From the NCBI GenBank assembly GCA_042095135.1, contig JBELBV010000006.1, positions 7,191 to 71,190 on the forward strand: DNA of 64,000 bases, given 5' to 3'. How positions within the stretch are numbered: position 1 is the first letter of the stretch; each line of letters starts with the position of its first letter. Origin of the DNA: UA16 sp042095135. GTDB taxonomy: Bacteria; Bacteroidota; Bacteroidia; Flavobacteriales_D; Sanyastnellaceae. Below are positions 1 to 8,474 of this stretch, one piece after another. The notes beneath the pieces were generated by a model. It saw only the letters and a program-made list of their open reading frames with translations, was not told the DNA's origin and did not search any database. The translations under genes were made by a program, and so were the position numbers.

Positions 1-57
1 AAGGTGGTGGACGGAACTGCGTCGTTGCTTCACCTTTGATTCCCTCGGCAAGCGGAC

Positions 58-89
58 AAAAAAAATCCCCAGCCTTGAGGCCAGGGATT
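58..89 (-). terminator. Intrinsic terminator after the T9SS propeller gene
   Basis: On the minus strand a 12-bp stem (AATCCCTGGCCT against AGGCTGGGGATT, with two G-T wobbles) is followed by a run of eight T. It lies 22 nt past the stop codon of the gene that ends at 111. The first 57 bases of the window hold no feature I can assign. Confidence 0.75.
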
Positions 90-110
90 CTTCAATTCAT
101 TTTCTAGCGA

Positions 111-3100
111 TCAGTGGCGGACCAAGAGCTTCGCAGTCTCTTGGAACTGGCCGTTGACCAAGCGTACTATGTACTGCCCATTGGGCAATGTGCTCGCATC
201 CACAACCAATGGACCACCAACGTAACCGGTCACAGACTGGTCAACCGCCAAGCGGCCCGTCAAGTCGAACACTTGCAACTGGAAGTCGCCTATCATCGCA
301 TCTGACTGGATCGTGAAGTTCGCGTCGCTGACCGGGTTGGGGTACACCAACAAGCCCTGTGCTTGCGTTGCTACGTCCTCGTCGAGGTCTTCAACGTCCA
401 AGAACAAGTCCGATCGGAAAATGCCACGTCCGTGCGTCGCTGCGTAGATGGCGCCTTGGTTTGATGGATTGACCCAAGGTGCAGCACCGCGCCACTGTTG
501 CTTCAAGTCGAAGACTGGAGCGGTCGGTTGGTCGGGTGCAGAAGCCATGTTTTGGTTGGACATGACCCAATCTTCGCCGCCGTTGTCCGTGGCGAAGATG
601 CCGTACTCCGTACCGATCAAAATGGTCTCACCAGAAGGGTCCATGGCGTCGATGATGACGTCGTAGCAAGGCAACTTACCCAAACCGCTGACATTCCAGA
701 TGTTCGTCCAGTCGACGTCCTCATCCAGTGCGTTGAAGGTCTCTTGAACTTTACCCGAAGAAACGGTACCATAACCACCCACCGTGATGACCACGTGGTT
801 GGGGTTGTTTGCATCGACAGAGATGCCCGTGATGGCCGCGCCCACCGTTTGGATGAGCTTGCCCATGTTCGACGGCACATCGTCCTGCGTATAGATGTCC
901 TCCATTCCGGAGAAGCGGTACAGCTTACCGTCCCAACCGCTCACAAACATGTGGTTTCCTGCTTCTGGTTCGACGTTTACCGTGAACTCGACAGCCTTTG
1001 TACCAGTTCCGGCAGGGGCGTTGCCCAAGCGAATCCAATCCGGTGTTGTGTTGAAGTTCAACCCGTCCCTTGTCATCCAAATGCCGTTGCCGCCATTGAA
1101 ACCGGCAATGGTCATGGTGGTATACGGGTCGCGCACCTTCAAGCGGCCAGCCACATCAAACAACGTATCCGCAGCGTGGAAGTAAACGGTGTCGCATACT
1201 TCCATGACGTCGTACACCTCCACTTCTGCAAAGGTGGTGTCGTAGCCCACCGTGTTGTACACCCACTCGTCCCATTCCTCGATGTAAACTGAATCTACCA
1301 ATGGCGTAATGTCCGTGATGACCATTTCTGTACCTGTCAAGGTGCTGTCCGCGTAGCAATCCAATTGCTCAACAGCCTCCTGCGGGTCCAACCAGAAGTA
1401 GTCAGGATCTTCCGTCAGCGGAAAGTTTAGTATGCGCTCAGGACGCTCCAACATGTCGTAGTAAGGGAGCTCTACACCCTCGGGCAACGTGTATTCAAAG
1501 TCCAAGTTCTGGTTGGACGTGGACAACACAAACGTGCTGTCTGTTACGGTCTCTCCGTAAGGGTTCACCAAAATAATCTCACGATCCGTATCAGGGTCGT
1601 CGGTGTTTTCGTACAAACGAACCACCGAGTAGAATTGGCCAATCTCACCTTCCGTGTTAGCCAAGTCGATGATGTTGGCATCCCAGAAGTCACCATAGTT
1701 CGCGATGGAACCTGGCGCCACCGTACCGCGGGACAAGCCACCATTCTGGGAAGTAGCGTAAAACGCGTACTCGTAGCCTTCTGCTTCGGTGATTTGCGAG
1801 ATAGCGCAATCAAAACCGTCACCGCCCTGTACTTCCACCGCTTCCTGGTCGCTCAAGAAGTAACCGCTAGCTGGGATGAACAAGGAGCCGTTATCCTGCG
1901 TTCCACCCATAGCAGCGCTGCGCGCACTGTGATCCATGCCGTAGAACTGAGTCACTGCGAGGTCCCGGTTGATGTCGATGTAGGTTTCGCCACCGTTGGT
2001 GCTTTTGTATATACCACCGTCGGTCGCCACATACATGTTGCCAGAAGGCGTGAACATCACCTCGTGGACGTCTGCGTGGACATCGATATCCGTTCCAGCA
2101 AAGTCGAAGGCATACGCAGCCAACTCAGCTTGCTGGTTGGGACCCGAACGCCACAATTCGATACCACCTACGTAAGCCAAATCCGGCTGACCTTGAGCAA
2201 TGCCCAATGCCAAATCGTAAATACCTTGGTTACGTGGAAGTGGGGTGGCCTCGAGGATGTCGTTGGGCCAGACATTCGACCATGTCTCCACTTGACCAGC
2301 GTTGTCTGAATGGTACAGGCCTCCAAACGAACCACCGCTGGTGGCGAAAACAGCAAACGCGTGGTTGGGGTCATCAATGCTGATGTCAACCCGTACGCGG
2401 CCGTTGCCTGACTGAGGCAATACCGTGTCGTCGTTGTTTGAACCTGAAACGTTGTTGAATGAAGTGAAGTCGCTGCCCTCACTGCGGAACACGCGGCAGT
2501 TGCCCATTCCGATCAACATGTATGAACCATCCTGAGCCACAGCGATGTCCGCAACGGCACCGCTGATGTCGTTGCTGGGGCTCATGGTCATCACACCATT
2601 CTCAATGAAGCCGAATCCAGCGTTGCAACCGAACCAAACCCGGTCCTCGTCGTTGGGGTCAGCCACCATGGCATCTACCGCAGCGAAGTTGCCTGAACCG
2701 AATTCACCGGGGTCGGTTCCTTCGACCATTTCGAAGTTCTCACCGTCTGCAGACCAGTAAATGCCACGTCCGCGGAATGAACTTCCGCCTTCGCCGCCGC
2801 CTCCTTCGAACAACGAACCCGAACCCACGTAAACGTGGCCGTTCTTGGTGATGCCGATGGAGCCGATCATCATCTGGTCGATACCAAACACTTGGTTCCA
2901 GTCATTGCCTCCATTGTAACTCTTCCACAATCCACCGGATACAGAACCTGCGTAGAGCACTTGCTCCTCGCTTCCGTCCTCGGGGATAATGGCGGCAATG
3001 GCGCGAACACGGCCCCCGATGTTATCGGGACCCATTTCGTTCCAGTAGTGCTCAGTCGCTCGGCTGTTGCTGGATTGGTTGGCGGCGAATCGCTCCACCT

Positions 3101-3338
3101 CATGGCGGAGTTCACGCAAACCGTCTTCGTTCATTTCGCCGGTCTCGATGTCGCCGCGCAGCAATTTTTGGATTTCCCAAGCGCCTTCAGGCGATTGAGC
3201 AGGCTGGGCAGCGGCACGGGGAGCGTACGTAGCTTGATCCGAAACAGCAGCAACAGGATCAGTGGAGTTGCTCACTTGCCAACCCGCAAAAGCGAGAACG
3301 GCAGCAGCAGAAGCAGTGAATACAGATTTCAATTGCAT
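111..3338 (-). CDS. Secreted Asp-box beta-propeller protein with T9SS sorting domain
   Basis: A 1075-residue protein predicted to be exported and then anchored or released by the type IX secretion system. Residues 1-20 or so form a signal peptide (MQLKSVFTASAAAVLAFAGW). The body carries VPS10/sortilin-like Asp-box repeats: GGLWKSYNGGNDW near the N-terminus, GGIYKSTNGGETY in the middle and YGIFATDNGGEDW near the C-terminus, so at least one large beta-propeller. The last 80 or so residues are a type A sorting domain, with LLVYPNPVSD, a DLTGR motif and a C-terminal LPNGQYIVRLV. An in-frame codon at 3395 would give a longer form, but the ATG at 3338 starts exactly at the signal peptide and is preferred. 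Substrate or role is unknown; an adhesin or polymer-binding protein is possible. Confidence 0.85.
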   Translation of the reverse strand: MQLKSVFTASAAAVLAFAGWQVSNSTDPVAAVSDQATYAPRAAAQPAQSPEGAWEIQKLLRGDIETGEMNEDGLRELRHEVERFAANQSSNSRATEHYWNEMGPDNIGGRVRAIAAIIPEDGSEEQVLYAGSVSGGLWKSYNGGNDWNQVFGIDQMMIGSIGITKNGHVYVGSGSLFEGGGGEGGSSFRGRGIYWSADGENFEMVEGTDPGEFGSGNFAAVDAMVADPNDEDRVWFGCNAGFGFIENGVMTMSPSNDISGAVADIAVAQDGSYMLIGMGNCRVFRSEGSDFTSFNNVSGSNNDDTVLPQSGNGRVRVDISIDDPNHAFAVFATSGGSFGGLYHSDNAGQVETWSNVWPNDILEATPLPRNQGIYDLALGIAQGQPDLAYVGGIELWRSGPNQQAELAAYAFDFAGTDIDVHADVHEVMFTPSGNMYVATDGGIYKSTNGGETYIDINRDLAVTQFYGMDHSARSAAMGGTQDNGSLFIPASGYFLSDQEAVEVQGGDGFDCAISQITEAEGYEYAFYATSQNGGLSRGTVAPGSIANYGDFWDANIIDLANTEGEIGQFYSVVRLYENTDDPDTDREIILVNPYGETVTDSTFVLSTSNQNLDFEYTLPEGVELPYYDMLERPERILNFPLTEDPDYFWLDPQEAVEQLDCYADSTLTGTEMVITDITPLVDSVYIEEWDEWVYNTVGYDTTFAEVEVYDVMEVCDTVYFHAADTLFDVAGRLKVRDPYTTMTIAGFNGGNGIWMTRDGLNFNTTPDWIRLGNAPAGTGTKAVEFTVNVEPEAGNHMFVSGWDGKLYRFSGMEDIYTQDDVPSNMGKLIQTVGAAITGISVDANNPNHVVITVGGYGTVSSGKVQETFNALDEDVDWTNIWNVSGLGKLPCYDVIIDAMDPSGETILIGTEYGIFATDNGGEDWVMSNQNMASAPDQPTAPVFDLKQQWRGAAPWVNPSNQGAIYAATHGRGIFRSDLFLDVEDLDEDVATQAQGLLVYPNPVSDANFTIQSDAMIGDFQLQVFDLTGRLAVDQSVTGYVGGPLVVDASTLPNGQYIVRLVNGQFQETAKLLVRH

Positions 3339-3365
3339 GGTCTGAGTTTTGTCAATCAGGAGTTC

Positions 3366-3395
3366 GAAAGTTACAACAAACGAAACGCCTGTCAA
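3366..3395 (-). promoter_or_regulatory. Possible promoter of the T9SS propeller gene
   Basis: On the minus strand TTGACA is followed after 16 nt by TAACTTTC, which is one base off the Bacteroidota -7 element TAnnTTTG. It lies 27 nt before the ATG at 3338. The gap between lipA and this gene (3339-3491) holds nothing else I can name. Confidence 0.35.
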
Positions 3396-3491
3396 CTGAT
3401 TCTGTTCACGACTTCCGCACCAAATTCAGGCTGAGGGGAATAAGCCGCAGTAAAGCGAGATAGAACGCCAGTTTGCCGCTTTGCGCGGTCG

Positions 3492-4373
3492 TTATATCAG
3501 GTGCTTTTCTGCGTGGTAGCTGGAGCGCACCAGCGGCCCACTTTCGACATAGCGAAAGCCTTTTTCCAACCCAATTTTCTTCAACTCGGCAAAGGTATCG
3601 GGGTGGATGAATTCGACCACTGGCAAGTGTTTTGGCGTCGGCTGCAAGTATTGCCCCAATGTGAGGATTTGGCAGTCGACGCTGCGGAGGTCGTCCATGG
3701 TTTCTACCACTTCTTCGAACGATTCTCCCAAGCCCAGCATTACGCCTGACTTTGTTTTGATGCCGGCTTGTCGCAAGCGGCGCAACACTTCGAGGCTGCG
3801 GTCGTATTTGGCTTGGATGCGCACCTCTTTGGTCAATCGGCGCACCGTTTCTAGGTTGTGCGAGACAACCTCCGGAGCCACTTGAATGATGCGGGCGAGG
3901 TTTTCCCACTTGCCGGCAAAATCCGGAATCAAGGTCTCGAGCGTGGTCCCTGGGCTTTGGTGGCGAATGGCACGCACAGTTTGCGCCCAAATTTCACTGC
4001 CGCCATCGGTCAAATCATCCCGGTCAACGGAGGTGATGACCGCGTGCTTGACGTTCATCAGCTTGACCGAATTGGCCACACGGCCCGGTTCAAACGGATC
4101 GGCCTCGAGGGGCTTTCCCGTCGCCACGTTACAAAAGCCGCACGAACGCGTGCAGATGTTTCCGAGGATCATAAAGGTCGCTGTCCCCGCCCCCCAGCAT
4201 TCGCCCATGTTAGGGCAATGTCCGCTTTCGCAGATGGTGTGGAGTTTGTGTTCCGAGACGATGTCCCGCACTTCCTTGTACGCTTGACCCGTTGGCAACT
4301 TCACCCGCAGCCACTTGGGCTTGGGCACGCGTTGGGGAGCGTTTTCAGACGTAGGAGTCGAAGGCGTTGTCAT
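3492..4373 (-). CDS. lipA: Lipoyl synthase
   Basis: Radical-SAM enzyme that inserts two sulfurs into protein-bound octanoyl groups to make lipoyl cofactor for pyruvate and 2-oxoglutarate dehydrogenases. Both iron-sulfur motifs are complete: C48-x4-C53-x5-C59 (CESGHCPNMGEC) for the auxiliary cluster and C74-x3-C78-x2-C81 (CTRSCGFC) for the radical-SAM cluster. The C-terminal RSSY, whose serine ligates the auxiliary cluster in this family, is present near residue 284. At 293 residues the length is normal. It starts 3 nt after the stop of the upstream membrane-type protein, so the two are probably co-transcribed. Confidence 0.97.
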   Translation of the reverse strand: MTTPSTPTSENAPQRVPKPKWLRVKLPTGQAYKEVRDIVSEHKLHTICESGHCPNMGECWGAGTATFMILGNICTRSCGFCNVATGKPLEADPFEPGRVANSVKLMNVKHAVITSVDRDDLTDGGSEIWAQTVRAIRHQSPGTTLETLIPDFAGKWENLARIIQVAPEVVSHNLETVRRLTKEVRIQAKYDRSLEVLRRLRQAGIKTKSGVMLGLGESFEEVVETMDDLRSVDCQILTLGQYLQPTPKHLPVVEFIHPDTFAELKKIGLEKGFRYVESGPLVRSSYHAEKHLI

Positions 4374-4376
4374 AGC

Positions 4377-5183
4377 TTACCGGGTCCAGTTTCTTCCGAC
4401 CTCAAAGGTCGCAAATAAGGTGACAAACAAGCGGTTGTTCTGTTCAAACTTCTCAGCGAAGACCTCAGGTGCCAGAAGGAAGGCGTCAACCGACACACCC
4501 GTTGTCAGCGCCTTGGGCATGAACCGCTCGTCTCCGTATTCAAAATCCAATCCATACGTGGCGTGCAATCCGGGCACCACGGTCAACTCGTCCAGCCCAT
4601 TGCTCCAGTCCGCCCGGCCGTAGATGTTGTCCGAAAAATGAGCGTCGGGGTCGTACCGTTCTGTCGCCGTGTAATCGTAGGGAATGTCCGGGTACCCAAT
4701 TTCGAGGTAGATCGGTTTCAATACACCGAGGGCGGCACCGGCTTTCCAAAACGTACTGAATCGAACGGCATCGCGGCGCAATTTTTCGGCACGAAGGTTC
4801 TGCTTTCCGTACCAGAGCCTCAGGATTTGCAGGGTGTTTTGTTTGCCGTAGACGTAAGGACGACCGTTTTCATAAATGGGATTGGTCGTCTGGATTTCCT
4901 TGGGATGCTTGAAGTAGGCCAGGTCAACGCCTATGTTGCGCACGGCAAACGCGTTGAGGTAATATCCACGTCGGGCGGTGATGCCGATGCCTTGAGTGTG
5001 AAACAACACTCCCACCTGGTATTCATCTGTTAGCGGAATGTTGACCTTACCGTCTCGGTACACCGCTTGGTCGCCCGTCAACGGCTGCTCGCCCCTTTGA
5101 GCGCTCGCCGCATTGACGCCCAAAAAGCAGCCCAAGAGCAGAATGCCATGTGCAAGAATTGAGCAAAAGTAGCGGGCGGTCAT
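4377..5183 (-). CDS. Predicted outer-membrane or periplasmic protein
   Basis: A 268-residue protein I cannot assign to a named family. It begins with a signal peptide (residues 1-28, ending near NAASAQ) and then shows alternating polar/aromatic stretches with short turns (for example YQVGVLFHTQGIGITARRGY and LFVTLFATFEVGRNW), ending in an aromatic-rich strand, as in small outer-membrane beta-barrels. It precedes lipA with a 3-nt gap and faces away from the OsmC gene. Nothing in the sequence links it functionally to lipoylation; the pairing may only be shared transcription. A TAAATTTG box sits 4 nt before its ATG. Confidence 0.75.
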   Translation of the reverse strand: MTARYFCSILAHGILLLGCFLGVNAASAQRGEQPLTGDQAVYRDGKVNIPLTDEYQVGVLFHTQGIGITARRGYYLNAFAVRNIGVDLAYFKHPKEIQTTNPIYENGRPYVYGKQNTLQILRLWYGKQNLRAEKLRRDAVRFSTFWKAGAALGVLKPIYLEIGYPDIPYDYTATERYDPDAHFSDNIYGRADWSNGLDELTVVPGLHATYGLDFEYGDERFMPKALTTGVSVDAFLLAPEVFAEKFEQNNRLFVTLFATFEVGRNWTR

Positions 5184-5187
5184 GGCT

Positions 5188-5195
5188 CAAATTTA
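5188..5195 (-). promoter_or_regulatory. -7-type box TAAATTTG, 4 nt before the start codon
   Basis: Exact match to TAnnTTTG on the minus strand, followed by AGCC and then the ATG at 5183. If used, transcription would begin at or next to the start codon. I see no clear -33 TTG at the usual spacing. Confidence 0.45.
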
Positions 5196-5249
5196 GTCCG
5201 GAATCCGTTACTTCATGGTCCGTTTGCAAGCATTAAGAAAGCCGTTGTT

Positions 5250-5669
5250 ATGATCACATCCGCACCCCAATACACCCTCTCGTACGAAGGCCAGTTGCGC
5301 ACAACCGTGAAACACCTTCAATCCAACAGTGAAATCATTACGGATGCGCCAGTGGACAACCGCGGCAAAGGGGAGTCGTTTTCACCCACTGATCTGGTCA
5401 GCTCCGCGTTGGCCAGTTGCGTTATGACCATCATGGCCATCAAAGCAGGGGATATGGGATACGAGTCCATCAAAATGGACGCACGCGTATGGAAAACAAT
5501 GGCTTCCAACCCACGACGCATTGCCAGAATCCGAGTCGAACTGGACTTAAACATCACGGGAATCACCGATCAACACAAGTTGATTTTAGAGCGCACGACG
5601 AGAGCGTGTCCCGTGGCGCGATCGCTGCACCCGGACACGCATGAAGAGGTCGTTTTTAATTGGCAGTGA
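5250..5669 (+). CDS. OsmC/Ohr-family peroxiredoxin-like protein
   Basis: A 139-residue protein of the OsmC family, whose members reduce organic hydroperoxides with two cysteines in a homodimer. Both conserved cysteines are present: C57 in ALASCVMT and C120 in RACPVARSL. The SPTDLVSSALA segment before C57 is typical of the family. I cannot tell OsmC from the YhfA-like subgroup on sequence alone, so no symbol is given. Its TGA (5667-5669) directly abuts the stop of the convergent small lipoprotein, and it diverges from the gene starting at 5183. Confidence 0.88.
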   Translation: MITSAPQYTLSYEGQLRTTVKHLQSNSEIITDAPVDNRGKGESFSPTDLVSSALASCVMTIMAIKAGDMGYESIKMDARVWKTMASNPRRIARIRVELDLNITGITDQHKLILERTTRACPVARSLHPDTHEEVVFNWQ

Positions 5670-5786
5670 TCACTCGCACACTTCCACTTCTGCGTACGCG
5701 GCACAAGCGGAGTAACTCGTCGCACAAGAAGCGAAGAGCGATGCGGCCAACACCAGGCCAATGGTCCATTGAAAAAACCGTTTCAT
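5670..5786 (-). CDS. 38-residue lipoprotein
   Basis: A very short gene seen by translating 5786-5670 on the minus strand. It begins MKRFFQWTIG, continues as a hydrophobic helix and reaches a lipobox at LFASC, so C21 would be lipidated. The mature peptide is only about 18 residues, with two more cysteines (C28, C37) and an acidic end (AEVEVCE). Small lipoproteins of this shape are frequent in Bacteroidota. Its stop codon abuts the OsmC stop with no base between. The function is unknown; the reading is supported by the textbook signal peptide rather than by homology. Confidence 0.7.
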   Translation of the reverse strand: MKRFFQWTIGLVLAASLFASCATSYSACAAYAEVEVCE

Positions 5787-5862
5787 CTTTCGGTTGTTAA
5801 AAGTTCAATATCCACTACGGGTGAACGCCTACGAAGGTTGCGTTTAGATGTATATTCCGCTC

Positions 5863-7212
5863 ATGGAGTCGTCGCAACTTATCACCATCCTCATCTTAAT
5901 ACTCGCATTGCTAACCGCCGGAATCCTACTGCTGGCAAGGCAATTGGCGCGTCGAGGAAGCGACTCCATCACCTCCGATCCCGAAGCCGAACGGTTACGA
6001 TTTGACCGCGACCAATTGCAGGAAGATTTGGAACGGACCCGCGAGGAATTGTCCGGTACACGCAAGGAACTGCAAGCGGCCATCGAGGCCCGCGGCAAGG
6101 CCGAACAGCGCTACGAAGACCACGCGCATGAAGCCGAGAACCGCAGAACCGAACTGAAGCAGGAGTTCGACTTGCTGGCGCGGGACATCATTGAAAAGAA
6201 CGCCGAACGCCACCAAAAACACCTCAGCGAAGGCGGAAAAGAAACGCTGTCCGCCGTGGTCAGACCCATTCAGGAAAAGTTCATCGAGTTGCAAAACCAG
6301 ATGAACAAATTTTATGGCGACGAACGTGAACAGCTGGGGCAGCTGGACAAAGAACTCGAGAAGCTATTCTCCCTCAACCAAAGCCTGCAGGCAGAAGCAA
6401 AGCACCTCACCAACGCCTTGAAGGGCGAATCGAAGGTGCAAGGTGACTGGGGCGAATACCAATTGGAGCGCATCCTCGAACAAGTAGGGCTCGTGGAGGG
6501 CATTCATTACTCGAAGCAGTCGTCTCAACGCGACGAGGATGGCAAACTGTACCGCCCAGATTTCCTCATCTACCTCCCCGATGACAAGGTGCTCATCATC
6601 GACAGTAAGGTTAGCTTGACTGCGTACGAGCGCATGACGCAGGCCGACGACCCCGCCATCATAGAGCAGGAACGAACGTCGCACGCCTCAAGTGTTTCGG
6701 CACATATCAAAGGATTGGGCAAAAAGAACTACGCCGAATTGTACGGAAAAAGCACGGACTACACCCTGATGTTCATGCCCGTCGAGGCCTCGTGGGTGGC
6801 ATTGGGCCAGCACCTGCTCAAGTTGCAAGAAGAAGCCCTGAGCCAGAACGTTCTACTCGTTTCCACCAGCACCTTGATTGCCACCTTGCGCACCATTAGC
6901 TACGTTTGGCAACAGGAAGAGCAAAAGGCGAACATCCAGAAAATCGCAGAACGCGGGAGCAAGCTCTACCACCAGATCTATGCTTTTCTGGACGAATTCT
7001 CCAAAATCCGCACCCAGCTCACCCGGGCGCAGTCTTCTTACGACGACGCCCTCATAAAGTTGAAAGGTCGACAAGGCGCGCTGTACCAAGCTGAGCAAAT
7101 GCGCGAATTGGGCGTCAACGTCAAAGCGCGTATTCCGGAAGAATTCACAGCCGACCTTCCCACAGCACCGCTTGAACTTCCCGAAGAATCCACCGAACCG
7201 GAAAGCCCCTGA
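5863..7212 (+). CDS. rmuC: DNA recombination protein RmuC
   Basis: A 449-residue RmuC-family protein, thought to limit DNA inversions at short inverted repeats. Layout: an N-terminal membrane helix (about 5-27), a long coiled coil (about 35-180, rich in E/R/Q heptads) and the RmuC nuclease-like domain beginning at GDWGEYQLERILEQVG, with RPDFLIYLPDD and IDSKVSL, which resembles the core of the PD-(D/E)xK fold. I chose the ATG at 5863 (MESSQLIT) because the helix starts there; an in-frame ATG at 5848 would add five residues. The stop overlaps the next ATG by one base (TGATG), so translation is probably coupled. Confidence 0.93.
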   Translation: MESSQLITILILILALLTAGILLLARQLARRGSDSITSDPEAERLRFDRDQLQEDLERTREELSGTRKELQAAIEARGKAEQRYEDHAHEAENRRTELKQEFDLLARDIIEKNAERHQKHLSEGGKETLSAVVRPIQEKFIELQNQMNKFYGDEREQLGQLDKELEKLFSLNQSLQAEAKHLTNALKGESKVQGDWGEYQLERILEQVGLVEGIHYSKQSSQRDEDGKLYRPDFLIYLPDDKVLIIDSKVSLTAYERMTQADDPAIIEQERTSHASSVSAHIKGLGKKNYAELYGKSTDYTLMFMPVEASWVALGQHLLKLQEEALSQNVLLVSTSTLIATLRTISYVWQQEEQKANIQKIAERGSKLYHQIYAFLDEFSKIRTQLTRAQSSYDDALIKLKGRQGALYQAEQMRELGVNVKARIPEEFTADLPTAPLELPEESTEPESP

Positions 7213-8456
7213 TGGTCCTGCGCACATCCTTTCTTCTGGCCACCGGCCTGATCATCTTGTTGCTCTCGAGCTGCGGAGCGTCGGGCACTTCTCTGGGGAA
7301 GTCCAACCAACGGCCATACGACTTCGAGGCGCATATCCTCCACCCAAAGTGTGCCGTACTGCCAGCTGGGATTGATAGCGTGGACGTGTACATCGAGTGG
7401 TCGCGTAAAGAAGCCTTGTTCCTCCGGGATTCGCCGCAAAGTCCCTTCACAGCGAATCTCCAACTGAAAGCCGGCACGTTTGAGGTAACGTGGAGGGATA
7501 CTCTAGTGGATTTTGCTGCTCCATGGGACCGCAAACAGTGGCGTATTTCGCTTGCGGAGTTCGCTTCCGAATGGAACCAATCGACCAACCTCATTCCGAT
7601 GCAGTTGGATGATTTGCACCGAAACGCCGCCGCTACGTGGCGTGTGCCCCTGCCTCAACCAGGCATTCCCCGAACGCCTTTTCAAAGCGACGGCTGGCCA
7701 GTGCACGACGGGTTTGCAATCGCAGGTGATACCCTCTATTTCGAGAGTATACCGGGAAGCCGTTGGCAACACGCGAGCATCAAAGTGCCAGAAGCCATGC
7801 CCGCCCCGCCGTTTTCTCAAGTCAAGGACAAGAGCGACACGCTCCAACCGGCTATCCGTTCCGATTGGAACACGGACGAAACTGGATGGAGTGGCTACAT
7901 CGTGCAGCCCGGCATCAACGTAGTGGGCCAACCCACAGCGAGCGGCACACTACGCGTGGCGCACCGCATCGTCGGCACATCGGAAGACCACCCGTTGGTT
8001 CGGGACCTGCAGATCATGATCCAATCCAGTCGTTACATTACGTCCCGCAAAGAGTACGAGCGCATGATCCATGCCTCGGATCCCAAGGCGGCCCTCGACG
8101 CCTTCTGGCTCAGTTGCGGAAACGAAAAAGAAGCTTCGGCCACGATGATTGCAACCTATTACGGACGCGTGGAAGAGGCCAATCGGTACTTCTCTGGGGT
8201 GCATCCCGGATGGCGCACTGACCGCGGTATGGTGCACATCGTATTCGGGATTCCCAACAAGGTACGCCGAGGTTCGGACAGCGAATGGTGGATTTACGGC
8301 GAAGAAGGTTCAGCCAATGCCCTCGTCTTTCGATTTCTGCATGTCGAACACCCCTGGGACAACGAGTTTTACGTCCTGAGCCGAAGCATCCAATTTCGGT
8401 CGCCGTGGGACCGCATGGTCACAAATTGGCGCAACGGCCGCATCAAAGCGGATTGA
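7212..8456 (+). CDS. GWxTD-domain lipoprotein
   Basis: A 414-residue lipoprotein with a signal peptide ending in the lipobox LLSSC. The C-terminal third contains the signature HPGWRTDRGMVHIVFGIP, which defines the GWxTD domain found mainly in Bacteroidota and a few other phyla and of unknown function. The start codon overlaps the rmuC stop by one base. Expected location is the periplasmic side of the inner or outer membrane. No catalytic motif is recognisable. Confidence 0.88.
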   Translation: MVLRTSFLLATGLIILLLSSCGASGTSLGKSNQRPYDFEAHILHPKCAVLPAGIDSVDVYIEWSRKEALFLRDSPQSPFTANLQLKAGTFEVTWRDTLVDFAAPWDRKQWRISLAEFASEWNQSTNLIPMQLDDLHRNAAATWRVPLPQPGIPRTPFQSDGWPVHDGFAIAGDTLYFESIPGSRWQHASIKVPEAMPAPPFSQVKDKSDTLQPAIRSDWNTDETGWSGYIVQPGINVVGQPTASGTLRVAHRIVGTSEDHPLVRDLQIMIQSSRYITSRKEYERMIHASDPKAALDAFWLSCGNEKEASATMIATYYGRVEEANRYFSGVHPGWRTDRGMVHIVFGIPNKVRRGSDSEWWIYGEEGSANALVFRFLHVEHPWDNEFYVLSRSIQFRSPWDRMVTNWRNGRIKAD

Positions 8457-8463
8457 TATCCGG

Positions 8464-8471
8464 TACCTTTG
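8464..8471 (+). promoter_or_regulatory. -7-type box TACCTTTG, 3 nt before the rlmB start
   Basis: Exact TAnnTTTG match 7 nt after the stop of the preceding gene and only GGC away from the ATG at 8475. No TTG at the usual spacing is seen, so the promoter call rests on the -7 box alone. Confidence 0.4.
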
Positions 8472-8474
8472 GGC

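Noticed and set aside
498..1292. Plus-strand frame of 264 codons inside the first T9SS gene
   Set aside because: It is a shadow of the minus-strand gene, which has a signal peptide, repeats and a sorting domain.
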